A DNA stretch of 64,000 nt from G965240465 sp965249525 (GTDB lineage Bacteria > SAR324 > JACQKK01), in NCBI GenBank assembly GCA_965249525.1, contig OZ252237.1:1116001-1180000 (forward strand), written 5' to 3'. Below are positions 18,822-27,361 of this stretch, in pieces. The notes below the pieces were generated by a model, which was not told where the DNA came from, did not search any database, and saw only the letters and a program-made list of their open reading frames with translations. The position numbers were made by a program, and so were the translations under genes. Each line of letters starts with the position of its first letter. Position 1 is the stretch's first letter.

Positions 18822-19541
18822 ATGTGTTATACATCATTTAAATACTGCAGTATTTTGTTTTTACTGCCCGTAGCCCTGCTGGGCCTATTGGCACTCACCA
18901 ATTGTGGTGGTGGCGGTGGCGGCAGTGGTAGTGCTAGCAGCGAGAAGACTGGCCCCATAGCCCCCAGCGAATATCCGTCATCGCTAAGTTTCAAAGCAGG
19001 TACTTGGGAGAGTGCTGATAAAGACGACGATATCGCTCTCAATCTGGAAAACAAAGTTGAGTTTGACCATGACGGCAACGACGACACCCCTCCCATATTT
19101 TATTACTTGCTGGAACCTCCAAGCAACGCCCATCATGATGATCTGGATGCGCTGTTGAATGGCGGCATCGACACCGTAGATACGGACAAGGAAGGTGACG
19201 ACACCCATGATGATGATGCCCGTTCAGCCGTCATCTCCATCACGGATGATGACAGCGGGGAAACCATTGCCTGGACGCTGATTTTGCCCACGGTGGCAGA
19301 ATTTGAAGCCCTGCGCGCTGGCCATTCAGACAGAGCCCCATTAGTTTGGGATCCAAACCCTGGTGAACCAGGCGACGCAGCCTTTGAGTGTTGGACATCC
19401 ACCCCCACGGAGGGTGTGCCTGACAGCCACAAGGTGTTTCAGTTCCAAGGTGGTTTTTCAAATACCGTTAGAGATAGTGGAGATGCTCTTCCTGGGCAAG
19501 CGAAAGTGGTGTTTCAGGTAGTGGGAGTGCGAACGGAGTAG
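18822..19541 (+). CDS. Putative lipoprotein with Gly-rich tether
   Basis: 239 aa. Signal peptide with a near-lipobox LTNC (Cys at 28; Asn at -1 is unusual), then GGGGGGSGSAS. The mature part is very acidic (DKDDD, DHDGNDD, DDTHDDDARS), consistent with calcium binding or simple solubility. No domain recognised. The ATG at 18822 has the Shine-Dalgarno GGAGG at 18809-18813; an in-frame TTG at 18807 lies on that site and is not the start. Its leader is the second of two tandem leader copies. Confidence 0.72.
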   Translation: MCYTSFKYCSILFLLPVALLGLLALTNCGGGGGGSGSASSEKTGPIAPSEYPSSLSFKAGTWESADKDDDIALNLENKVEFDHDGNDDTPPIFYYLLEPPSNAHHDDLDALLNGGIDTVDTDKEGDDTHDDDARSAVISITDDDSGETIAWTLILPTVAEFEALRAGHSDRAPLVWDPNPGEPGDAAFECWTSTPTEGVPDSHKVFQFQGGFSNTVRDSGDALPGQAKVVFQVVGVRTE

Positions 19542-19581
19542 CCATTGCTACTAAGGCGGGGGTTGTAAGAGGATTGGGGAT

Positions 19582-19640
19582 GGGGGATGAAAGCCCGAGG
19601 ATAGAAAGCCCGAGGATAGAAAGCCCAGGGATGAAAGCCC
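19582..19640. repeat. 15-nt tandem array, 4 copies
   Basis: Copies of GAGGATAGAAAGCCC, two exact and two variant (GGGGGATGAAAGCCC, AGGGATGAAAGCCC), 40 bp after the lipoprotein stop. Confidence 0.88.
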
Positions 19641-19694
19641 AGTGGAGTCGGGGGCATCTTGCCCCTGCAGAACTCTTGGTGCGCACAGCTTGGC

Positions 19695-19738
19695 TGTGCA
19701 GTGCTTATGCAGTGCCTGTGCAGTGCTTATGCGGTGCC
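19695..19738. repeat. 11-nt tandem array, 4 copies in alternating variants
   Basis: TGTGCAGTGCT and TATGCAGTGCC alternate twice, so the array is also a 22-nt repeat in two copies. Confidence 0.85.
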
Positions 19739-20068
19739 TGTTAGTGATAATTGGTTGACTCCCAGCGACACAGATGGTGTATACTTAATTTAGTAATATA
19801 AGCACCCATAATAAGCATCCAGGCTTATGATAAGTGGCAGTGTTTATAGATAGTCTTGGTATCTTATGTGTTCATAATTTCCATAGTTTTGGATGTTTAC
19901 CATCATATAATGGAATCTTTGTTTAAGTGCTAAATGCGGTTTTTTTAATCAAAAATACTTAGCCTTAATCGCAGCATTTACAGCCACACTATCAACCTCT
20001 CCCTAACATAAAACCAGCGTTAGCCTAACGCCACCCATCACAAAGGAGGATTCTTATGAGAATACTTT

Positions 20069-21160
20069 ATGCGATCTTTGTTTATGCTAACCTCCTTGTT
20101 GCTGCTGTCAACCCTGTTAAGCGTCTGCACCCAATCACCTAAAAACAATCCTTCCGTCCTGCTGGATTTCTCCAGCTTGCTTATCGGCAGCACTGCCAAC
20201 CCTGAGTCCCCTCAGAGCCTCACCAGCCCCACTGCCCCAGCAGCCTCCCAGCAGCCAGAACCCGTACGAACCATCATCGCTGGCTTCCTGCCCGTTAGTG
20301 CTTTTAGCAGCAACGATGCTGCTGCCATCGCCCAAGCAGTCTATGAACCCAGTGACCCTGCATCGCTGGTGACCATGCTCAAAGACCATCCAGAACACTT
20401 GCAGCTGTTATCCCTGCCTGCCAGCAGCCATCTCATGGCCCTGAACAACCCCCAAACAAATCACGGACCTTGGGTGCTGGCAGCATTTGCTACACGGGTG
20501 GCTGTTAGCAATATCGCAGATCTAGACTCCTTAGCTGCTCAAAGTCCCATCACCTGGGGCGGTGTGGTGATGGAAGCCGACCCGCCTCGCAGGGCTGTGG
20601 TGGACAAGGTGGGGCTGGCGGCTGGCACTCAAGTGAAAATCGGTCTGGCTCAATTATTTTGCGGCAATGCCACCCATCAACCCCAGTATTCCTGCCCCCT
20701 GGCCAGGACAGTAACCCTCGCTTTGGAATTCGTGGACGGCGGTGCAGATGATGACAGCCACAGCAGCCAATTAGAAGTGTACAGCGACACCGGGTTGATG
20801 CTCAACACCATCACCCCTCCCAACGCACTGGGCTACTGGAATGAGGAGGTTCGTAAAGAAATGACCGCCGTTATTGAGCGTGTCAATGCGGTTGCGGTTC
20901 TGCCTGGGGAGGCACAGGCACATAATTTTGATGCGGTCACATTCCAATTCTCGCGTTTCCGCAGCAGCCAACTCAGTGTGTCAGGACTGCTGAGTGATGC
21001 AGACCCCGATACCAATGACGGCGACTCCGCTGCTTTTTCCTATCAGCACAATTTTTCAGCAGAGGAACTCAACGGCTGTACTGTATATACCGAGTCAGTG
21101 GATGGGATGCTTGAGGGGACTGCTGTCAAGCTGTGGGTGAGGCTGGGTGACTGTTCGTAG
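20069..21160 (+). CDS. Putative lipoprotein, possible 5' frameshift
   Basis: 363 aa, no recognised domain. A plausible lipoprotein signal MRSLFMLTSLLLLSTLLSVC (Cys at 20; Val at -1 is atypical) is followed by a Ser/Pro/Gln linker. The odd point is the start: the strong Shine-Dalgarno AAGGAGGA sits 5 nt before an ATG at 20056 that is in another frame and stops after 28 codons, while this ATG at 20069 is 18 nt from the Shine-Dalgarno. Either a 1-nt indel has occurred in the leader (real or a sequencing error), or the short frame is a coupled leader. The gene ends 13 bp before the convergent menD stop. Confidence 0.65.
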   Translation: MRSLFMLTSLLLLSTLLSVCTQSPKNNPSVLLDFSSLLIGSTANPESPQSLTSPTAPAASQQPEPVRTIIAGFLPVSAFSSNDAAAIAQAVYEPSDPASLVTMLKDHPEHLQLLSLPASSHLMALNNPQTNHGPWVLAAFATRVAVSNIADLDSLAAQSPITWGGVVMEADPPRRAVVDKVGLAAGTQVKIGLAQLFCGNATHQPQYSCPLARTVTLALEFVDGGADDDSHSSQLEVYSDTGLMLNTITPPNALGYWNEEVRKEMTAVIERVNAVAVLPGEAQAHNFDAVTFQFSRFRSSQLSVSGLLSDADPDTNDGDSAAFSYQHNFSAEELNGCTVYTESVDGMLEGTAVKLWVRLGDCS

Positions 21161-21173
21161 TGATGCTGTTCAC

Positions 21174-23213
21174 TTAGGGATTGTGATGGGGGGGGAGGTA
21201 TTTGCGTGAGAGCTGCTGGCTGCAGCGTTGGTGCAGCAGTTGTCGCTGGGTGAGAATTTGCTGGGGGTCAAGAGAGACTTCAAGCAATTCTACGCCCGCC
21301 CGTTTGCTCATGGCAGAGAAGATGGAGGTGAGTTCTTCCCAGTTTTGTGGTTGGTGGTAGGGTATGTGGTGTGCTTGTGCCAGTGCTGGGAAATGGGTGT
21401 GGTGGGGTGCCTGGAAGAGTTGATGGAAGTAGGGATACTTGTGAATGGGGAGGGTGTGGAAGATGCCGCCTCCGTTGTTGTTCAGCAGCAGGATTTTGAG
21501 TGAAAATTTGGTGTGGCGAGCAAGGTGCAGTGCGTTGCTGTCATGCAGCAGGGCGGTATCGCCAATCAGCAGGAAGGTGGGGTGGCTGCTGGCTGCAGCA
21601 CCCAGGGCCGTAGAGAGGACTCCGTCAATGCCGTTGGCGCCTCGGTTGGCAAGGTGGATGATGGGGGGCGCCTGCTGCGGCCAATAGTCGCAGAGATCTC
21701 TAAGCAGCAGGCTGCTGGCGGAGAAGAGCTGGGCATGGGCAGGCAGCAGGGGGGCAAGCTCCATGATGACTCTTCCCTCAAACCAGGCATTTCCCAAGCC
21801 GTGTGGCGGGGGGTCTTGAAAGGCTGAGCGCAGGGTTTGCTGGATGCTGTGACTGGCGTGGGTGAAGTCTGCCAGCCATTGGGGATGTTTTTTCACAGGC
21901 GTGGCAGCCGTCAGCGCATCATGCAGGTGTTTGCAGGCTTGGATGGGTTCTGCCTGCAAGTGCTGCAATTGGGGGTGATGCTGGGGGTCGTTCCAGCGCC
22001 CTTGGGGATCTATGGCGGTTTGGGGAACGGGGCTGTTCAGCAATTGCTGGATGCCCGCATCCACAGGGGTGGCACCCAGTCGCAAAATGTATTGGGGCGG
22101 GAGAAAATGCTGGAAGGCATCGGTTTGCAGCAGGGTGCTGCTGTGGGCGATAAGGTTGGGATGCCCGCCGTTGCGCCAGACACCACTGCTGGGTTCGGCG
22201 AGTATGGGCCAGCCCAGCAGCTGGGCTAGGGAAGTGACAGCCTGTGCCAACTGGGTGTCAGGCGGGCTGGCAGGGAGTGGTGGCTGCGGGTGCATGGTGA
22301 CGATGGGCGTGTGCGCACCGCAGATGATGATGCCATGCTGCGCTTGCGCCAGCTGTTGGGCAAGTGCCGTGATTTGGGATGGCTGCAGCCCAGGGATGGG
22401 TGGATTGGCAGATGCGCATGCGGGGGAGAGATTTTTCTCCTGTTCCTTGTCCTGTTCCTTGTCCTGTTCCTTGTCCTGTTCCTTGTCCTGTTTTTTGTCT
22501 TGTTTTTTGTCCTGTTTTCTGTTTTGGGAAGACCAGGGGAGATGGCTTTGCTGGAAGAGGGCTTGGGCGGTATGGCGTGCTGGGGGAGGGATGTCATGGG
22601 GGACGGGGGAAGGTTCTAGGGGTTTGCGGAAGGGGAAATTGGCATGGACGGGACCTTGGGGGGTTTGGAGGGCGTGTTTGAGCAGCCTGGGTGCCAGACT
22701 CCAAAGCGCCAGCAGGTCTGGTGTGGTGATGCGGGGTTCTCCCACATTTATTTGCCAACGGACATGGTGGGCGAACATGCCTGGTTGGGTGGTGGTTTGG
22801 GTGGCGCCGCAGGCCTGGAGGGAGGGGGGACGGTCTGCGGAGATTGCCAGCAGGGGGAGGCAGGAGAGGCTGGCTTCAACCAGGGCGGGGAGAAAATTGG
22901 CAGGTGCTGTTCCTGAGGTGCACAGGACGGCAGCAGGTTTTTGGTGTCCCTTGATAAGCCCCAGCGCAAAAAAGGCAGCCGAGCGTTCATCAATCAGCAG
23001 ATGGATGCGCAGCTTTGGATGGGCAGCAAACGCCAGAGCCAGCGGGGCAGAACGGGAGCCTGGGCTAAGGCAGACATCACGCAGACCACTGACACTGAGG
23101 GCATGAGCGAACAGGGCAGCCCACAGGGTGTTGCGGTTGGCGTAGCAGTCAAGGTGCTCAGTGCCAGCGGACATGTGTTGGTTCTTGGATGGAGCGCAGC
23201 AGCTATCAGGCAT
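21174..23213 (-). CDS. menD: SEPHCHC synthase MenD, with in-frame repeat insertion
   Basis: Thiamine-diphosphate enzyme joining isochorismate and 2-oxoglutarate in menaquinone synthesis. 679 aa, about 100 longer than most MenD. Family motifs: CLSPGSRSAPLALA, the ThDP-activating Glu in LLIDERSAAFFALGL, LCTSGTAPANFLPALVEA, SADRPP, and the C-terminal ThDP-Mg motif LLIGDTALLHDSNAL…NNNGGGIF. A charged 4-residue repeat (KQDK/EQDK, seven units) sits between the first and middle domains, about residues 231-258, in what is a linker in known structures. The ATG at 23213 overlaps the menF stop (TGATG), so the two are coupled. Confidence 0.94.
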   Translation of the reverse strand: MPDSCCAPSKNQHMSAGTEHLDCYANRNTLWAALFAHALSVSGLRDVCLSPGSRSAPLALAFAAHPKLRIHLLIDERSAAFFALGLIKGHQKPAAVLCTSGTAPANFLPALVEASLSCLPLLAISADRPPSLQACGATQTTTQPGMFAHHVRWQINVGEPRITTPDLLALWSLAPRLLKHALQTPQGPVHANFPFRKPLEPSPVPHDIPPPARHTAQALFQQSHLPWSSQNRKQDKKQDKKQDKEQDKEQDKEQDKEQEKNLSPACASANPPIPGLQPSQITALAQQLAQAQHGIIICGAHTPIVTMHPQPPLPASPPDTQLAQAVTSLAQLLGWPILAEPSSGVWRNGGHPNLIAHSSTLLQTDAFQHFLPPQYILRLGATPVDAGIQQLLNSPVPQTAIDPQGRWNDPQHHPQLQHLQAEPIQACKHLHDALTAATPVKKHPQWLADFTHASHSIQQTLRSAFQDPPPHGLGNAWFEGRVIMELAPLLPAHAQLFSASSLLLRDLCDYWPQQAPPIIHLANRGANGIDGVLSTALGAAASSHPTFLLIGDTALLHDSNALHLARHTKFSLKILLLNNNGGGIFHTLPIHKYPYFHQLFQAPHHTHFPALAQAHHIPYHQPQNWEELTSIFSAMSKRAGVELLEVSLDPQQILTQRQLLHQRCSQQLSRKYLPPHHNP
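22439..22522 (-). repeat. In-frame 12-nt array in menD, 7 copies
   Basis: On the + strand the unit is CCTGTTCCTTGT (four copies) then CCTGTTTTTTGT-like variants (three). It encodes the KQDK/EQDK linker of MenD. Confidence 0.94.
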
Positions 23214-24727
23214 CAGACGGATGCTTGCAGGGCTTGCAGCATGGGCTGGAGTTTTAATTGCAGTTCGTGCAGTTCATGGCGGGGCTGGGAGCCAGCCACA
23301 ATGCCAGCGCCTGCAAATAAGCAGGCTTCTGTTTTCATCAGCAGTCCACAGCGCAAAGCCACTGCGAATTCACCATGGACTCGCCCCTGCAGCCAGCCAA
23401 TGGGAGAAGCAAACCAGCCGCGTTCAAATTTTTCTGATTGGTTAATCACCTGCATGGCATGCTCGTTTGGATGACCGCCCACCGCAGGCGTGGGATGCAA
23501 TTTGCCCAGCAATGACAAGGGGGATATGGCTGCATGGGGATGAAACACCATGGGCGTATGCAAATGCTGAACATTGTCCAAACGCATCACACCAGGCTCA
23601 GCTGCATAACACACCTTGCCTAATGGAGTAAGCCTGCGCACCATCTCGTCCACCACCAAGCGGTGTTCTTCTTGCTCCTTGGCACTGCTCCGCAAACTCT
23701 GCGTCTGCTGCGCATCGCTCTGGGAATCCAGACCGCGCGGGCGCGTCCCCGCCAAGGCACTCAAGCGCATCAATCCATCCTCCACACGCACCAACCTCTC
23801 AGGTGAGGCCCCCACCAGCACCCCTCCCCGTTCCTCTGCTGCGCCCGAACCCCCTCCCTCCAAGGCAATGCAAAAACTATAACACTGAGGATACCGCTCC
23901 CGCAGCCGCACACACACCGCATACGGCTCCGCCTGCACCCGATACCGCAGCAGCCTCCCCAAGGCCACCTTGTTCAATGAACCCCTCTCAATCTCACCAC
24001 ACAGCACCCCCACCCGCTGCAGCCACTCCTTGGCATCCGCCTCATCATTCAAAGGTTGAGGTAAAAAGACAGGCAAATCACCCGCCTTCACACTGCTGGT
24101 CGTCTGCTCCACCCCCTTCCCCTGAAAAACCATCCACAAACGCTCCAAGCCAGCTTCCATACGCTGCTGCAAACCCCTCTCTCCCGCAGTCGCCCAGCCC
24201 TGCAGCACTCCCCATATCCGCCCCCCCTGACGCATCAAAGCCACCCCAGGCAGTCCCAAACGACCAGCGCCAAAGGGAGTCCACATACCATCCCTCACCT
24301 CAGGCTGAAAAGAAAATCCCCCCACCAACAACGCCCCCGTCTCCCATCCACCAAATTCTACCCCAGGCGCATGCTGCACCACCGCCTCCTGCTGCAAGCA
24401 CTCAACCTGAGTCTCCATGTCCTCAAAACGACCCTCCCCACTAGCCGTCAAAACATGCTCCGCCCTGCCGGCTGCCAATCCCTCCCCCGCTTCCCTGCAC
24501 TCCCAATAAAACGAGGATCCCTCCATACCATCCAAACCCCTGGCGCAATCCAATAAATCCACCCCTGGAGACTGCGGCAGCCCTACCAACTGCACCACTG
24601 CACACCCGCGACCCAAACGGGTGGCTTGTGCCAAACCCCGCTCACACAATTCCCCCAGTTCACAGGCGCACTCCCGCAAACCATTCCACTTGCCTTCTGG
24701 CTTTGAAACTCTTGCTGTCTGATTCAT
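23213..24727 (-). CDS. menF: Isochorismate synthase
   Basis: 504 aa, Mg-dependent conversion of chorismate to isochorismate, first committed step to menaquinone. Chorismate-binding fold in the C-terminal 270 residues: KVALGRLLRY (with the Lys general base), GASPERLVR, LAGTRPRG, KEQEEHRLVVDEM, LHPTPAVGGHP. The N-terminal half is poorly conserved, as usual. I call MenF rather than salicylate or enterobactin EntC because menD follows directly and menB is divergent. Confidence 0.92.
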   Translation of the reverse strand: MNQTARVSKPEGKWNGLRECACELGELCERGLAQATRLGRGCAVVQLVGLPQSPGVDLLDCARGLDGMEGSSFYWECREAGEGLAAGRAEHVLTASGEGRFEDMETQVECLQQEAVVQHAPGVEFGGWETGALLVGGFSFQPEVRDGMWTPFGAGRLGLPGVALMRQGGRIWGVLQGWATAGERGLQQRMEAGLERLWMVFQGKGVEQTTSSVKAGDLPVFLPQPLNDEADAKEWLQRVGVLCGEIERGSLNKVALGRLLRYRVQAEPYAVCVRLRERYPQCYSFCIALEGGGSGAAEERGGVLVGASPERLVRVEDGLMRLSALAGTRPRGLDSQSDAQQTQSLRSSAKEQEEHRLVVDEMVRRLTPLGKVCYAAEPGVMRLDNVQHLHTPMVFHPHAAISPLSLLGKLHPTPAVGGHPNEHAMQVINQSEKFERGWFASPIGWLQGRVHGEFAVALRCGLLMKTEACLFAGAGIVAGSQPRHELHELQLKLQPMLQALQASV

Positions 24728-24906
24728 CCCCGCTTAAACGCACCTACCGAAAACACTTCCCCCAGCAACACCATAGCATACCCTGTCACTTGGTGTATCA
24801 AAAAAATTGGCAACCCTGGCTGATTTCAGGCATGGTATATCATCCATTCTATCCATCTTTTCGTAGCTGCAGAATCCACTCCTCTCCATCCCCCATAGAA
24901 AACACC
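24728..24906. promoter_or_regulatory. Divergent intergenic region between menF-menD and menB
   Basis: 179 bp between divergent menaquinone genes, so it must hold both promoters or a shared operator. No clear -10/-35 pair or dyad can be named with confidence. Confidence 0.45.
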
Positions 24907-25713
24907 ATGACCACCCCTCACTACCAAGATATTCTCTATCACACCCAGGCAGGCACCGCCCAGATTACCCTCAACCGCCCCCAAGTCTTAAATGCCTTCC
25001 GACCCCAAACAGTGGATGAAATACGGGATGCCTTGCAGCAGGCCTGGGACGATGAATCCGTGGGGGTGGTGGTGCTTACAGGGGCAAAGGGCAATTTCTG
25101 CAGCGGCGGCGACCAAAACATCCGCGGCGACAGCGGCTACCTAGACGAAACCAAGGGACAGCATCGTCTGCAGGTGCTGCACCTGCACCGCATGCTGCGT
25201 GAGATTCCCAAGCCAGTGATTGCAGCAGTGGACGGCTGGTGCGTAGGAGGAGGACATGTACTGCATGTACTGTGCGACCTCACCATCGCCACAGAACGCG
25301 CCAAGTTTGGTCAAACAGGACCCAAGGTGGGCAGTTTTGACGCCGGCTTTGGCACCATTCAGCTGGCGCGCATCGTGGGGGAGAAAAAAGCCCGCGAAAT
25401 ATGGTTCTTGTGTGAATTCTATGACGCCCCAGAAGCCTTGCGCATGGGCTTGATCAACAGCGTGGTGCCGCATCAGCAGCTGGCTGACACCACCCAGCAG
25501 TGGTGTGAAAAAATACTGGCGCGCAGTCCTTCGGCACTGCGATTCCTCAAAGCCTCCTTCAATGCTGATACCGACCATGTCTACGGCATCCAAGCACTGG
25601 CACACGGGGCTACCCAGCTTTTCTACAGCAGCCCAGAAAGCCAGGAGGGGCGCAAAGCCTGGAAGGAAAAACGTGCTCCTGATTTCTCTCGCTTCCGCCG
25701 ACATCCCTGGTAG
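24907..25713 (+). CDS. menB: 1,4-dihydroxy-2-naphthoyl-CoA synthase
   Basis: 268 aa crotonase-fold enzyme that closes the second ring of the menaquinone head group. Motifs: ITLNRPQVLNAFRP, the oxyanion/loop region SGGDQNIRGDSGY, DGWCVGGGHVLHVLCDLTIA, and GQTGPKVGSFDAGFG with the catalytic Asp. The ATG at 24907 gives the standard length; longer upstream readings are non-homologous. menC, menE, menH and menA are not present, so the pathway must be completed elsewhere in the genome. Confidence 0.95.
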   Translation: MTTPHYQDILYHTQAGTAQITLNRPQVLNAFRPQTVDEIRDALQQAWDDESVGVVVLTGAKGNFCSGGDQNIRGDSGYLDETKGQHRLQVLHLHRMLREIPKPVIAAVDGWCVGGGHVLHVLCDLTIATERAKFGQTGPKVGSFDAGFGTIQLARIVGEKKAREIWFLCEFYDAPEALRMGLINSVVPHQQLADTTQQWCEKILARSPSALRFLKASFNADTDHVYGIQALAHGATQLFYSSPESQEGRKAWKEKRAPDFSRFRRHPW

Positions 25714-25822
25714 CTGGGGAAGGGCTGAGAGACTGGTAAAGGTGGTTGCATATATACACAGTGCTGTGAGACATAGATACAAAGAGGTTTTCTATTCACT
25801 GCATCAAACATAGGAGGTTATT

Positions 25823-26170
25823 ATGAAAAAGAAACAAGAAGGCTTGCCCTGGCTGTTGTTCTCAGTGGAAGGGCGCATCCCTAGGAGAAAGTACTGGCTG
25901 GGGCTGCTGTTCATGTGGGGGCTGTTTATTGTCGGGAGCACTTTGGGGTATGCCATGACTGGCAGCGATGATGGGTATGGCCTGGGTGCGGTTTTCGCCC
26001 TGTGGCCTGCCATTGCTGTCAATGCCAAGCGTCTGCATGACCATAATGCTTCAGGATGGTGGCAAACACTGTTTTTTATTCCGTTCGTCGGTCCGCTGGC
26101 TGCCCTCATTGTACAGGGCATGATAGCGGGCAAGCCTGCTGCCAACCGCTTTGGCAAGGTGCCCCAATAA
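25823..26170 (+). CDS. DUF805 membrane protein, copy 1
   Basis: 115 aa. DUF805 pattern: GRIPRRKYWLGLLF at the start of the first helix, NAKRLHDHNASGWWQ in the middle, GPLAALIV and the end NRFGKVPQ. Three to four membrane helices. The function of DUF805 is unknown. The ATG at 25823 has the Shine-Dalgarno AGGAGG. The most diverged of the three tandem copies; it lacks the extra helix found in copies 2 and 3. Confidence 0.85.
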   Translation: MKKKQEGLPWLLFSVEGRIPRRKYWLGLLFMWGLFIVGSTLGYAMTGSDDGYGLGAVFALWPAIAVNAKRLHDHNASGWWQTLFFIPFVGPLAALIVQGMIAGKPAANRFGKVPQ

Positions 26171-26213
26171 GCAGGCTGCTTTTTTAAGTTTTCAAACACG
26201 CCAGGAGGCTGCT

Positions 26214-26648
26214 ATGCAACACAACTTACAAGCAGGCATACCCTGCCTGCTGTTCTCCTTGGAGGGACGCATCACTAGGGCGGGATTCTGGCTGGGAACG
26301 CTGTTGACTTGGGGAGTATCTCTGGGAATATTGCTGGGAGTATCTCTGGGAATATTGCTGGCGGGGTGCATTTTGTGGTTTGCCACCAATCAAGCTGCGG
26401 GTCTTATAGCGGATCTGCTAGTGAGTTTTATAGTGGTTATAGTGGGGTTGGTGGGTATGGCGGGGTTGGTTTTCTTCTTTTGGGCTGCTGTTGCCATCAA
26501 TGCCAAGCGTCTGCATGACCACAATCTATCGGGATGGTGGCAGCTGATGTTTCTGATTCCAGCTGTTGGCCCCTTGGGTGCCGTGATTGTACTGGGAATA
26601 ATCCCTGGAAAGTCCACTGCCAACGACTTTGGCAAGGTGCCCCAATAA
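26214..26648 (+). CDS. DUF805 membrane protein, copy 2, with an extra 24-bp unit
   Basis: 144 aa, about 4 membrane helices. Nearly identical to copy 3, including 80 bp of upstream DNA, but carries GVSLGILL twice (24-nt direct repeat at about 26310-26357) where copy 3 has it once. Other differences are few (IPC for LPW near residue 9-11, VPQ for APQF at the end). KRLHDHNLSGWWQ is the DUF805 core. Shine-Dalgarno AGGAGG. Confidence 0.87.
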   Translation: MQHNLQAGIPCLLFSLEGRITRAGFWLGTLLTWGVSLGILLGVSLGILLAGCILWFATNQAAGLIADLLVSFIVVIVGLVGMAGLVFFFWAAVAINAKRLHDHNLSGWWQLMFLIPAVGPLGAVIVLGIIPGKSTANDFGKVPQ

Positions 26649-26691
26649 GCAGGCTGCTTTTTTAAGTTTTCAAACACGCCAGGAGGCTGCT

Positions 26692-27105
26692 ATGCAACAC
26701 AACTTACAAGCAGGCTTGCCCTGGCTGTTGTTCTCCTTGGAGGGACGCATCACTAGGGCAGGATTCTGGCTGGGAACGCTGTTGACTTGGGGAGTATCTC
26801 TGGGAATATTGCTGGCGGGGTGCATTTTGTGGTTTGCCACCAATCAAGCTGCGGGTCTTATAGCGGATCTGCTAGTGAGTTTTATAGTGGTTATAGTGGG
26901 GTTGGTGGGTATGGCGGGGTTGGTTTTCTTCTTTTGGGCTGCTGTTGCCATCAATGCCAAGCGTCTGCATGACCACAATCTATCGGGATGGTGGCAGCTG
27001 ATGTTTCTGATTCCAGCTGTTGGCCCCTTGGGTGCCGTGATTGTACTGGGAATAATCCCTGGAAAGTCCACTGCCAATGACTTTGGCAAAGCACCCCAGT
27101 TCTAA
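26692..27105 (+). CDS. DUF805 membrane protein, copy 3
   Basis: 137 aa, the single-GVSLGILL form. The unit that was duplicated to give copies 2 and 3 is 478 bp long and includes the intergenic DNA and the Shine-Dalgarno. Its last 43 bp have been copied six more times downstream as a tandem array. Likely one polycistronic unit with copies 1 and 2. Confidence 0.87.
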   Translation: MQHNLQAGLPWLLFSLEGRITRAGFWLGTLLTWGVSLGILLAGCILWFATNQAAGLIADLLVSFIVVIVGLVGMAGLVFFFWAAVAINAKRLHDHNLSGWWQLMFLIPAVGPLGAVIVLGIIPGKSTANDFGKAPQF

Positions 27106-27361
27106 AAAAGCCCATAGCCGATGACTCTGGCAAAGACCCCAGTTCTAAAAAAGCCCAGCGTCAACGACTTTGGCAAAGACCCCAGTTCTAAAAAAGCCCA
27201 AAGCCAATGACTCTGGCAAAGACCCCAGTTCTAAAAAAGCCCAGCGTCAATGACTCTGGCAAAGACCCCAGTTCTAAAAAAGCCCAGCGTCAATGACTCT
27301 GGCAAAGACCCCAGTTCTAAAAAAGCTCAAAGCCAATGACTCTGGCAGATATCTAAGTTCT
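27104..27361. repeat. 43-nt tandem array derived from the 3' end of DUF805 copy 3
   Basis: Six 43-nt units; the last 43 bp of the gene (27061-27103) form the founding unit. The shared core reads CAATGACTCTGGCAAAGACC then CAGTTCTAAAAAAG. Most units keep an in-register GGCAAAG…CAGTTCTAA that imitates the gene's C-terminal codons and stop. The last unit runs into the thiD stop codon. Confidence 0.95.

Larger units (their letters stand above)
19542..20055. other. Intergenic region with two arrays
   Basis: 514 bp with no gene. It carries two tandem arrays (19582-19640 and 19695-19738) followed by an AT-rich stretch that should hold the promoter of the next lipoprotein gene, ending in a strong Shine-Dalgarno AAGGAGGA at 20043-20050. 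Confidence 0.7.

Noticed and set aside
22012..23106. 364-codon open frame on the plus strand
   Set aside because: Antisense to menD, which has full family motifs; the product is Trp/Cys-rich and not protein-like.
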